Assembly (NCBI RefSeq): GCF_000413935.1
Contig: NZ_KE340380.1
Location: 620,001-684,000 of the forward strand
Direction of reading: 5' to 3'
DNA: 64,000 nt
From: Acinetobacter colistiniresistens
GTDB lineage: Bacteria; Pseudomonadota; Gammaproteobacteria; Pseudomonadales; Moraxellaceae
The notes under the pieces are model-generated. The model did no database searches and had not been told where the DNA came from. It worked only from the letters and a program-made list of their open reading frames with translations. How positions within the stretch are numbered: position 1 is the stretch's first letter; each line of letters opens with the position of its first letter. The position numbers were made by a program, and so were the translations under genes. This document shows positions 56,422 to 64,000 of the stretch, piece after piece.

Positions 56422-56451
56422 AAGGCACTGATGATGGCTCATCAGTGCCTT
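56422..56451 (-). terminator. Terminator after the alkane monooxygenase gene
   Basis: Perfect 13-bp arms AAGGCACTGATGA / TCATCAGTGCCTT with loop TGGC; read on the minus strand it runs into TTTTATTTTC. Confidence 0.92.
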
Positions 56452-56472
56452 GCTTTTGGGAAGCTTTTTGGA

Positions 56473-57717
56473 TTATTCAGTTGTCACAGCTTCAACCTGA
56501 ACTTGTTGCAAAGATTGATCGACTACACCAAACTTCTTAAACAGTTTTGCACGACGTTTTGGATAAATATTGGCTTTATTCAAATCACCTTTATAGTGAT
56601 CAAATACGCGCTTATCCATCATTTTTGACCATAATGGTGGAATTAACGCAGGTAACAACATACTTGCATAACCACTTGGCAATTCAGGCGCTTCATCAAA
56701 ATGACGTAATGCCTGGAAAGGACGGGTTGGATAAGCGTGATGATCAGAGTGACGCTGTAATTGATACAAGAATAAGTTAGTCACAATATTATTATTGTTC
56801 CAGCTATGTTCTGGCATGGTTCGCTCATACTTACCATTTTTGTCTTTTTGACGTTTCAAACCATAGTGTTCGATATAATTAATAATCTCGAATAAACTAA
56901 TGCCATAGAATGCTTGAGTCGCTAAATAAGGAATAACCCGCTTACTAAACAAACCGACCATCGAGCCATGAAAAGCAGCACTCATGCCCCAACCTTGCAA
57001 GAGTTCGTTTTCAGTTGACCAGAATTCTTTACCTTTACGTTTTAAGCGATTGGTTTCAATCTCAATGGCTGATTTGAATGAACCAATCACGGTACGTGGC
57101 CAAAATTCATAGAATGTTTCACCCATTTGTGAAGATGCAGGATCTTCAGGTGTTGCCGCACGTTTGTGGTGGCCATAAGGATGTTCGACACGGAAATGAT
57201 TATATCCTGTCGGTACCAATGCCAAATGTGAAAGAATATGATCAATACGATCAGGTTTATGGCTCAACTCATGTGCGGTGTTAATGGCGATACCATTAAT
57301 CGCCCCCATGGAAATCCCGAGGAAAATCTTATCAAGAAATGACGTTTCTTTACGACTTGATAGATAACATGCATAAACATTAGCTACATATTGTAATGGA
57401 ATAAAGCTTTTAACCAAACGCGAATAATATGGGTCTTTCTCAAGCAGCCGAATATCTTCATCTGTTGGGTTATTAGCATCTTTACCAATAATCGTATCGA
57501 TCGTCGGAATGACAATATGTAAAACAATTGGTCCACCTAAAGCAAAGATTTTTTTCAATGGACGCGGTGCGAATTGATAACCTGCTAAAATCCCGATTCC
57601 GATTACAGGTAAAGCTGGGCTAATGGCCCATAAATAACGTTTACGATCCAACTCCGTTTTTGACTTTGGAATGCTTACTGGCGTAAGTTCTTGCTCAACA
57701 TTTACTGGCGCATTCAT
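56473..57717 (-). CDS. alkM: Alkane 1-monooxygenase AlkM (AlkB family)
   Basis: An integral-membrane non-heme diiron enzyme that hydroxylates the terminal carbon of n-alkanes, using rubredoxin and its reductase (both outside this window). All His boxes are present: NTAHELSHK, VEHPYGHHKRAATPEDPASS and LQRHSDHHAYPTRPFQALRH, plus the signature NYIEHYGLKR. Helices occur near residues 28-48, 55-75, 105-125, 130-150, 240-260 and later. The start MNAPVNVEQ (57717) matches the Acinetobacter enzyme; upstream Mets at 57720, 57729 and 57792 extend into the regulatory spacer. The gene is divergent from its presumed activator. Confidence 0.93.
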   Translation of the reverse strand: MNAPVNVEQELTPVSIPKSKTELDRKRYLWAISPALPVIGIGILAGYQFAPRPLKKIFALGGPIVLHIVIPTIDTIIGKDANNPTDEDIRLLEKDPYYSRLVKSFIPLQYVANVYACYLSSRKETSFLDKIFLGISMGAINGIAINTAHELSHKPDRIDHILSHLALVPTGYNHFRVEHPYGHHKRAATPEDPASSQMGETFYEFWPRTVIGSFKSAIEIETNRLKRKGKEFWSTENELLQGWGMSAAFHGSMVGLFSKRVIPYLATQAFYGISLFEIINYIEHYGLKRQKDKNGKYERTMPEHSWNNNNIVTNLFLYQLQRHSDHHAYPTRPFQALRHFDEAPELPSGYASMLLPALIPPLWSKMMDKRVFDHYKGDLNKANIYPKRRAKLFKKFGVVDQSLQQVQVEAVTTE

Positions 57718-57882
57718 CATCGAATCCATGTCTTTGTATATATAAGTATATTTTGAGGAATTATGAAATTCATGACAGTTGCAAGCGTCCAAAAAAGCTA
57801 TGTCAAAGTCTTTGGCATCATCCTCCCTGTTTTTGTCCTAAAAACACATATTGAGTTATTGGCGTAGCTCACTATAATTTAA

Positions 57883-58839
57883 ATGAATACCCCATTTAAA
57901 AATCATATGGATGCTTTAAGTAAAATATTTGCTGATATACATTTAAATCACACTGAATATATCTACTTGAAAACTCAAGGAGAATGGAGTTTTATCTGCC
58001 AAGATCAAACTGCGTTAATTGTTCACATTGTTTTAGTTGGTTCTGTTTTTATTCAAATTGACGCGCAAAATAGCTTAACTGCACACGTAGGTGAAATTGT
58101 GGTTATTCCGTCTGGAAAAGCACATACAGGTGCAGATAATACAATTACTAAACTGGTTGATGCCGTTGATATTTCAAAGCTGTTCGATGGTCATAAAGAA
58201 GAAGCCATCGAATTCGGTACAAACTCATCCGAGAAAAACTTAATTTTAACTGTTCGCTGCCAAATTGATACCATTATGGCACGCCCATTTATTCAGGCAT
58301 TACCCCCATTAATTCATCTTCAACATGGCGATACCAATGCACCAGAATGGTTACAAATCGGTCTACACTTTCTCGCTCTTGAGACCCAAAATATCCAAGC
58401 AGGACGCGATATCATCATTGATCATCTGGTAAATATCTTATTGATCAAATGTATTCGAGATCATATCCAACAAATTTCAACTCAGCATGGCTGGCTCAGT
58501 GCTTTAAACCATCCCGAACTTAGTAATAGCCTTGCTGCAATTCACAACCACCCTGAAGAAGCCTGGACGGTCGAGCTACTTGCTGAACAATGTTGCATGT
58601 CACGCTCAAAGTTTGCCAACCTCTTCCATGAAGTGATTGGCGAATCACCACTCGCTTATTTACAACAACATCGTATGCGCTTGGCCAGTCAATATTTGCG
58701 TAAAAGTAACTATTCGATCCAGCAAATTGCCAATAAAGTTGGCTATTCATCTGAAACCGCTTTTAGTCAGGCATTCAAGCGAACTTTTGAACACTCTCCG
58801 AAACAATATCGGCAGCAATTTATTGAACAAGAAAATTGA
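57883..58839 (+). CDS. alkR: AraC-family transcriptional activator AlkR
   Basis: 318 residues. The N-terminal cupin-like sensing half (HIVLVGSVFIQIDAQNS, then GEIVVIPSGKAHTGAD) is followed by a C-terminal double helix-turn-helix (WTVELLAEQCCMSRSKFANL and YSIQQIANKVGYSSETAFSQ, then AFKRTFEHSPKQYR). Position and type match AlkR, the alkane-responsive activator of alkM in A. baylyi. The 165-bp spacer between the two genes should hold both promoters and the AlkR site; I could not pinpoint it. Confidence 0.88.
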   Translation: MNTPFKNHMDALSKIFADIHLNHTEYIYLKTQGEWSFICQDQTALIVHIVLVGSVFIQIDAQNSLTAHVGEIVVIPSGKAHTGADNTITKLVDAVDISKLFDGHKEEAIEFGTNSSEKNLILTVRCQIDTIMARPFIQALPPLIHLQHGDTNAPEWLQIGLHFLALETQNIQAGRDIIIDHLVNILLIKCIRDHIQQISTQHGWLSALNHPELSNSLAAIHNHPEEAWTVELLAEQCCMSRSKFANLFHEVIGESPLAYLQQHRMRLASQYLRKSNYSIQQIANKVGYSSETAFSQAFKRTFEHSPKQYRQQFIEQEN

Positions 58840-58849
58840 AGTCATAAAA

Positions 58850-58869
58850 AAAGACACCGTGGTGTCTTT
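58850..58869. terminator. Bidirectional terminator between alkR and lpxA
   Basis: 9-bp perfect arms AAAGACACC / GGTGTCTTT with a 2-nt centre, A-run on the left and T-rich on the right. Confidence 0.85.
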
Positions 58870-58885
58870 CTTTTCTGCTCAGTGA

Positions 58886-59674
58886 TTAACGCACAATACC
58901 ACGCGTCGATTGCTCTAGTGAGTCAATGAACAATTGCGCCTCAGGCGTTTTAACCAAAATTTCGTTACGAATTTGTTCAATCGCCTGTTCAGTGGTTAAT
59001 CCAGACTTATAGATCAGTTTATAAGCTTCTCTTAAACCTTGGATCGTATCACGAGACCAGCCTTTACGACGCATGCCTTCGATATTCATCCCGTATGCAC
59101 GTGCTGGATTTCCAGACGCCATAACATAAGCTGGGACATCTTTAAGAATCAAGGCAGCACCACCAATCATGCTATAAGAATCGATCTTACAGAACTGATG
59201 AATACCGGCATTACCACCAACGATCACATGATCACCAACATGTACATGTCCAGCAATGCCCACATTATTGGCAAAAATATTGTGGTTACCAATCACACAG
59301 TCATGTGCAATATGCGTATTCACCATTAATAAGTTATGGCTTCCAATCTTAGTAATACCATGATCCTGAGCTGTTCCGCGATGTAAAGTACAGTGCTCAC
59401 GAATCTTATTATTATCACCAATCTCTAACCATGTTTCTTCACCTTGATATTTTAAATCTTGGCAAATTTCCCCAATACTTGAGAACTGGAAAAGATCATT
59501 ATTTTTACCAATTCTGGTAAAACCACCAATAACAACATGTGAATGTAATTTTGTACCAGAGTCAATACTTACATTTGGACCCACAATACAATACGGACCA
59601 ATTTGTACATCAGATGCGATTTCTGCAGACGGGTCAATAATTGCTGTAGGATGTATTAAATTTTGACTACTCAT
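58886..59674 (-). CDS. lpxA: UDP-N-acetylglucosamine acyltransferase LpxA
   Basis: First step of lipid A synthesis: transfers 3-hydroxyacyl from ACP to UDP-GlcNAc. The 262-residue hexapeptide-repeat beta-helix begins [20 protein letters not shown], contains the catalytic His region ([20 protein letters not shown], then [10 protein letters not shown]) and ends with the alpha-helical domain ([20 protein letters not shown]). It overlaps fabZ by 4 bp and closes the bamA-ompH-lpxD-fabZ-lpxA operon, followed by a terminator. Confidence 0.96.
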   Translation of the reverse strand: MSSQNLIHPTAIIDPSAEIASDVQIGPYCIVGPNVSIDSGTKLHSHVVIGGFTRIGKNNDLFQFSSIGEICQDLKYQGEETWLEIGDNNKIREHCTLHRGTAQDHGITKIGSHNLLMVNTHIAHDCVIGNHNIFANNVGIAGHVHVGDHVIVGGNAGIHQFCKIDSYSMIGGAALILKDVPAYVMASGNPARAYGMNIEGMRRKGWSRDTIQGLREAYKLIYKSGLTTEQAIEQIRNEILVKTPEAQLFIDSLEQSTRGIVR

Positions 59675-60156
59675 GTCTGCTCAATTTTCTGGTGGGAAAT
59701 AATAATCTCTGCTGTCGCGGCAACCTTACCATCGACACTAGCGGTACAATTGTACTTGTAAATGCCACGTTTTTGCATCACAAGCTCAGATTTTAAGATA
59801 AGCTGGTCACCTGCAACCACCTGTTTCTTAAACCTGATTTTTTCTGCACCTGCAAACAAGAACAGCGAACCTGCTTTTGGCTTTTGATTAGTTAACACAA
59901 AACCTAATATACCAGAAACTTGTGCTAAAGCTTCAATGATCAGCACACCTGGCATAATTGGATAAGTCGGGAAATGCCCTTGTAAAAACTCTTCATTAAT
60001 CGAGACGTTTTTATAACCAACAATACTGTTCTCGGTTACTTCTGTAACGCGGTCGACTAATAAAAATGGATAACGATGGGGTAAATATTCACGAATCGTA
60101 AGAATATCCATCGGTAATTCAGGCATTGTAAATGCTGGAGAAGTAGACTCAGTCAT
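59671..60156 (-). CDS. fabZ: 3-hydroxyacyl-[ACP] dehydratase FabZ
   Basis: 161 residues, hot-dog fold. Motifs are [16 protein letters not shown] with the catalytic His, [20 protein letters not shown] with the FP segment and tunnel, and the nearby ALAQVSGIL with the acidic-site neighbourhood. It dehydrates 3-hydroxyacyl-ACP in fatty acid elongation, competing with LpxA and LpxD for the same substrate. The start may be the first Met or the one at residue 11. Confidence 0.96.
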   Translation of the reverse strand: MTESTSPAFTMPELPMDILTIREYLPHRYPFLLVDRVTEVTENSIVGYKNVSINEEFLQGHFPTYPIMPGVLIIEALAQVSGILGFVLTNQKPKAGSLFLFAGAEKIRFKKQVVAGDQLILKSELVMQKRGIYKYNCTASVDGKVAATAEIIISHQKIEQT

Positions 60157-60162
60157 AATAAA

Positions 60163-61233
60163 TTATTTACGCAACTTAAAGGTTGATTCAAGGGACTCTA
60201 ATTGAGCTTGCATATGATCAAGTCTTTTAGTGATTTGGGTCAATGGCACATCTGCTAATTGTCTTAAGCGTACAATCGTCTTTTTCCAATGGCTATTTTC
60301 AAAAAGTCCCATTCCAGAAGAATAAGTTCCAGCCTCAGAAATATTTCTTGTGACCATTGACATTGCCGTAAGTGTCACATTATCCGCAATTGTAAGGTGT
60401 CCAACCATGCCTGATGCACCACCCATGATACAGTTTTTGCCAATCCGAGCGCTTCCAGCAATTCCGCAATTGGCGGCAATCGCTGTATTTTCACCAATAT
60501 GGACATTGTGAGCAATTTGCACAAGGTTATCAATAATGACACCATCTTCTAAAACTGTGTCATCAAGTGCACCGCGATCTATACTACAATTCGAACCAAT
60601 ACGTACATCATTTCCGATACGAACTGAACCCAATTGTGCAATACGATGCCACTTGCCCTGATAAGGCGCAAAACCAAAACCTTCGGTTCCAATGACAGTA
60701 TTGGCATGAATTCTGACACGATCTTTTAACTGTGCTGCACCCGTGATGGTAACATGCGCATCAATAAAGCAGTCTTTACCGATTTCAACCTGATCATCAA
60801 GAAACGCATGTGCCTGAATAATACTATTATTACCAACGACACAATTTTCACCAATCACAACATAATGCCCAATATAAGCATCATCAGCAATCATTGCTGA
60901 AGGATGAATTTGTGCAGTGCTTTCGATGCCACGTTGAGTAATCTTATGTTCAAATAAATGCGTGAGCGTGGCAAAAGCCAGATAAGGATTATCCACGACA
61001 ATAAAGTTTTGTTTACTCGCAAGCTGTTGTTTCAAAGCTGCAGTAACAATATATGCGCCAGCTTGACTCGCTTCGGCTTGCGCCAAATATTTCTCGCCAT
61101 TCACAAAGCAGATATGCTGCTTTTGCGCATGCTCTAAACTTGCCAAGTTAGCAATTTGAAAGTCTTTCAGACCAAATTGCTCACCTTTGACAAGGTGAGC
61201 AATTTCTTCTAAACGATAAGTACGTCTATTCAT
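60163..61233 (-). CDS. lpxD: UDP-3-O-(3-hydroxyacyl)glucosamine N-acyltransferase LpxD
   Basis: A 356-residue beta-helix acyltransferase adding the N-linked 3-hydroxyacyl chain. An N-terminal uridine-binding domain (residues 1-100) leads to hexapeptide repeats ([20 protein letters not shown]), the catalytic [20 protein letters not shown] and a C-terminal helix. [20 protein letters not shown] is typical of LpxD. It lies 3 bp after ompH. Confidence 0.96.
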   Translation of the reverse strand: MNRRTYRLEEIAHLVKGEQFGLKDFQIANLASLEHAQKQHICFVNGEKYLAQAEASQAGAYIVTAALKQQLASKQNFIVVDNPYLAFATLTHLFEHKITQRGIESTAQIHPSAMIADDAYIGHYVVIGENCVVGNNSIIQAHAFLDDQVEIGKDCFIDAHVTITGAAQLKDRVRIHANTVIGTEGFGFAPYQGKWHRIAQLGSVRIGNDVRIGSNCSIDRGALDDTVLEDGVIIDNLVQIAHNVHIGENTAIAANCGIAGSARIGKNCIMGGASGMVGHLTIADNVTLTAMSMVTRNISEAGTYSSGMGLFENSHWKKTIVRLRQLADVPLTQITKRLDHMQAQLESLESTFKLRK

Positions 61234-61236
61234 TGA

Positions 61237-61737
61237 TTATTTAATTGCATTAACCTTTTGAATCATTTTATCAGTTAAATCATACTGCGCGTCAGAGGCA
61301 ATCGCAGAATTTTTATTTAAAATGAAGTCTAAATTGTTCTCTTTACGCAATTGTTCAGCAGCTTGCTTCACTCGTGTCTCAAAAGTCGTGTTCATTGCTT
61401 GTAAACTTGACTGAACTTTGGTCTGTAACCCTTGCTGAGTTGAGTTAAATTCACTGAGTTTAGACTGATATTGCGCAGTAAGCTTTTGAATATCAGCTTG
61501 GTTCATTTTTTGACCATCAGTTTGTGCTTTTTGCTGCAAAGATTCTAACTCTTTACCCAATTGCTCGAGTTTAGTCGATGTTGGTTTTACTGACTGCGTT
61601 AAGCTTGCATTTTGCTGCTTAAGATAAGTACTGCTTTCCACAACCTTAGCTAAATCTACTACCGCCAGACCTGCAGCATTTACAGTTGCAGAAACCGTGA
61701 AGCCTAACCCTAACATGAGCATTGTTAATTTTTTCAT
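61237..61737 (-). CDS. OmpH/Skp-family periplasmic chaperone
   Basis: About 166 residues. The signal peptide is MLMLGLGFTVSATVNAAG, and the mature start LAVVDLAKVVESSTYLKQQN is typical of OmpH/Skp. A long, Gln-rich, coiled-coil-forming middle (LEQLGKELESLQQKAQTDGQ) makes the tentacles of the trimeric chaperone that guides outer-membrane proteins to BamA. The start MKKLTMLM at 61737 was preferred to the ATG at 61773, which lies in the gap after bamA. It is 44 bp downstream of bamA, the conserved order. Confidence 0.9.
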   Translation of the reverse strand: MKKLTMLMLGLGFTVSATVNAAGLAVVDLAKVVESSTYLKQQNASLTQSVKPTSTKLEQLGKELESLQQKAQTDGQKMNQADIQKLTAQYQSKLSEFNSTQQGLQTKVQSSLQAMNTTFETRVKQAAEQLRKENNLDFILNKNSAIASDAQYDLTDKMIQKVNAIK

Positions 61738-61781
61738 TCTTGCATCCTTTATATATTTTACAGCGCTAAACAAGGTCGTAC

Positions 61782-64000
61782 TTAGAAAGTACGACCGATT
61801 TCAAATTGAATAGATTTCGTATCATCGCCTTTTTTATCATTCAGCGGGAACGCATAGCTCAGTGATAAAGGACCAATCATGGTAATCCATGTGAAACCAA
61901 CACCTACGCTATAGCGCATATTACCAAAATCAAAGCCATTATTATCTTTGCAATACTGTTTGAGGTCGATTTGAGGCTGACCATTAATCAAAGGCGTTTG
62001 CGATGAAGTTGGTATTTTACATTGCGTATCAAATACTTGTGCACCTTCAGCAAAAAGTACTGGTCGTACTTGACGAGCCCAATCGCCTTTAAATGGTAAA
62101 GGAAGTGCCAATTCAGTACCAAATTGAACTAAGGCATTACCACCTACTTCTTCTGGATCTGGGTCATTTTGCCCAGTCTCACGGAAAATTACACTCGGAT
62201 ACTTAGGCCCCAATGTGCTGTTGTCATAGCCACGTACTGAACCATAACCGCCCGCATAGAAGTTCTTGTAGAAAGGTAGATCATTACCATAACCTAACTT
62301 ACCATAACCCCGCAGTACAAAGCCGCCCCAGAGTGATTTAAATGCTTGCGCATCATAAGTCAACTTCTGATAGTCAACATCACTGCCTGGTAAACCAATT
62401 TCAAGACCAACACGATGTGACATACCCGATGTTGGGAAAATTGGACGATTCAATGTGTTATATGACCAACCTAAATTCAAGTTATAAGTTAAGAATGTAC
62501 CTTCAAATGCATTCCCATAAGGAACGTCTTTACCAGGACTACAGGTAGAGTTTCCATCAGCATCTTTCACTAAATCTTCTGTTGGGCAATAACTACCATA
62601 ACCTGTAGTCTTACCACCATTCGCCAATAAGTAGTCACGGATATAAGTCGAAACACTTGGACCGGTACGTACTTTGGTTTGATCAATACCCAAAGATGCA
62701 CTTAGACTTTGATTTTCATCAATTGGATAACCAAAACTTACACTACCACCAATACTATCGGTGACGTAGTTGTTAACGTTATAGTCTTTGTTTAGCTTGG
62801 TCTTACGATAGTAAACGTTATAACCACGGCTCACACCATCAATGGTGAAGTATGGATCAGTCACACTTAAGTTATAGTAATCTTGCGTTTCAGAACGTGA
62901 TAAATCAATTGCTACACGATTACCCGTACCCATAAAGTTTGTCTGACTTAAACCAGCCTGGAAGGTTACACCACCATTTTGTGAATAACCTACGGCAAGT
63001 GTTGTCGTACCAGAATGTTGTTCTTCAACATTTACATTCAAATCCACTTCATCTGGTGAGTTTGGTACACGAACAGGTTTAACATCAACGGTTTTAAAGA
63101 AGCCCGTACGCTCTAAACGAACTTTAGAAAGGTCAATTTTCTCATTACTTGCTAATGCACCTTCCATTTGACGCATTTCACGACGTAATACTTCATCCGC
63201 AGTTTTACTATTCCCCGTGAAGTTAATACGACGAACGGTTACTTGCTGACCGGGGTTAATATAATAATTCAGGTTAACAATACCTGTTTGATTATTAATC
63301 TCAGGTACAACATTCACTTCTGCATAGTAATAGCCTGCATTACCATATTTACGTAAAAGAAGTTGCTTAACGGCATTCACTCTTTCTTGTGAATAGGTTT
63401 CGCCATCTTTATACAGTTTAAGTGCTGTTAACTCTTCTGGCTTATAGAGTGCATCACCAAGGAACTTTGTTTCGCCAAATTTAAACTGGCTACCTTCATC
63501 CACCGAAACCTCAATAAAGATATGTTTCTTATCTTCGCTGATGTTTAACTGAGAGTTGATGATATTAAAATTGATATAACCTTTGTTTAAATATAAGGCA
63601 CGTAAAGCTTCTAGACTTGCCGCCATTTTCTCACGCGCATAACGGTCATTACGCGTAACAATTGAAGCCCAGCCACTTTCTTTAACCGCAAAAGCTTGCT
63701 TGATATCGCTATCACTAAAGACGGTATTACCAATAATATTGATATCGAATACTTTCGCGGCTGTCCCTTCATTGAAGTTCAGCTTTAATTCAACGCGGTT
63801 ATTTGGACGTGCAACTGTTTCAACGGTTACATCTGCATCATAACGACCTTGCTGGGTATATTGTTGTTCTAGCTCAGTTTCAATCACCTGCAACGCAGAC
63901 TTTTTGAAAACTTCACCCTCAGCAATCCCCATCTTCTTTAAACCTTGTTCTAAGGCTTCTTTTGGAATGAGTTTATTGCCTTTGAACTCCAATTTAGAGA
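61782..64000 (-). CDS. bamA: Outer-membrane assembly factor BamA (5' end outside window)
   Basis: At least 738 residues are visible; the frame is open at the right edge, so the start, signal peptide and part of the first POTRA domains are missing. POTRA repeats run to roughly residue 330 (e.g. GNTVFSDSDIKQAFAVKESG, FTGNSKTADEVLRREMRQME, GAL). The 16-strand barrel follows with the conserved loop-6 motif GGYGSVRGYDNSTLGPKYPS and a C-terminal phenylalanine (IQFEIGRTF). BamA inserts beta-barrel proteins into the outer membrane and is essential. First visible gene of the envelope operon. Confidence 0.96.
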   Translation of the reverse strand, partial: SKLEFKGNKLIPKEALEQGLKKMGIAEGEVFKKSALQVIETELEQQYTQQGRYDADVTVETVARPNNRVELKLNFNEGTAAKVFDINIIGNTVFSDSDIKQAFAVKESGWASIVTRNDRYAREKMAASLEALRALYLNKGYINFNIINSQLNISEDKKHIFIEVSVDEGSQFKFGETKFLGDALYKPEELTALKLYKDGETYSQERVNAVKQLLLRKYGNAGYYYAEVNVVPEINNQTGIVNLNYYINPGQQVTVRRINFTGNSKTADEVLRREMRQMEGALASNEKIDLSKVRLERTGFFKTVDVKPVRVPNSPDEVDLNVNVEEQHSGTTTLAVGYSQNGGVTFQAGLSQTNFMGTGNRVAIDLSRSETQDYYNLSVTDPYFTIDGVSRGYNVYYRKTKLNKDYNVNNYVTDSIGGSVSFGYPIDENQSLSASLGIDQTKVRTGPSVSTYIRDYLLANGGKTTGYGSYCPTEDLVKDADGNSTCSPGKDVPYGNAFEGTFLTYNLNLGWSYNTLNRPIFPTSGMSHRVGLEIGLPGSDVDYQKLTYDAQAFKSLWGGFVLRGYGKLGYGNDLPFYKNFYAGGYGSVRGYDNSTLGPKYPSVIFRETGQNDPDPEEVGGNALVQFGTELALPLPFKGDWARQVRPVLFAEGAQVFDTQCKIPTSSQTPLINGQPQIDLKQYCKDNNGFDFGNMRYSVGVGFTWITMIGPLSLSYAFPLNDKKGDDTKSIQFEIGRTF

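Overview
The window is chromosomal DNA from an Acinetobacter species. It is AT-rich and gammaproteobacterial. It carries an alkB/alkM-type alkane hydroxylase divergent from an AraC regulator, PobA with an IclR-type PobR, and an eight-gene acinetoferrin-type siderophore cluster. Acinetoferrin was described from A. haemolyticus, so that species group is a reasonable guess, not a proof. No tRNA, rRNA, CRISPR array, prophage or integrative element was seen. One complete insertion sequence is present.

Layout. 1-4.2 kb: the end of a DUF2797 gene, lpxB, and a DUF3649/PepSY/DUF3325 membrane triad typical of TonB-dependent metal uptake. 4.2-6 kb: two tiny secreted Cys/His-rich proteins and a TSUP transporter. 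6-7.2 kb: DAHP synthase. 7.3-11.9 kb: an AraC-regulator remnant, then a DUF2946-like protein, a TonB receptor and a second PepSY protein. 11.9-17.3 kb (minus strand): cobU-cobT-cobC, a lipoprotein acid phosphatase and cobS, which together assemble the nucleotide loop of cobalamin, preceded by a 2H-phosphoesterase-like gene. 17.3-20.5 kb: the bifunctional mannitol-1-phosphate dehydrogenase/phosphatase gene mtlD, cut in two by a 1039-bp IS5-family (IS903-group) element with a 9-bp target duplication.

20.7-31.8 kb (minus strand): the siderophore operon, matching the published order acbABCD-actBCAD. It has two NIS synthetases, an N-monooxygenase, a GNAT acyltransferase, a small protein of unknown role, two MFS transporters and the TonB receptor. 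A Fur box lies directly over its promoter. 32-34.5 kb: a YbaK-type deacylase, an unknown small protein and an ABC1/UbiB-family kinase. 34.5-54.9 kb: an aromatic and acyl-CoA catabolic block with pobA/pobR, an aryl-aldehyde dehydrogenase, paaXY, paaABCDEFGHJK, divergent paaZ, a DUF1330 protein and a tandem acyl-CoA dehydrogenase pair. PobA feeds 4-hydroxybenzoate to protocatechuate. The Paa enzymes take phenylacetate through CoA ligation, epoxidation, ring opening and beta-oxidation to acetyl-CoA and succinyl-CoA.

54.9-58.8 kb: glutathione reductase, alkane monooxygenase and its AraC regulator. 58.9-64 kb (minus strand): the conserved envelope operon bamA-ompH-lpxD-fabZ-lpxA, with bamA running off the window end.

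Most of the window is well-known core and accessory Acinetobacter biology. The observations I consider most worth checking are the clean IS knock-out of mtlD, the acyl-CoA dehydrogenase pair whose first member seems to have lost its catalytic residues, a strong terminator inside the siderophore operon before actD, the uncharacterised actB, and the small metal-binding secreted proteins near 4.3-4.9 kb. I did not find a convincing wholly new system.
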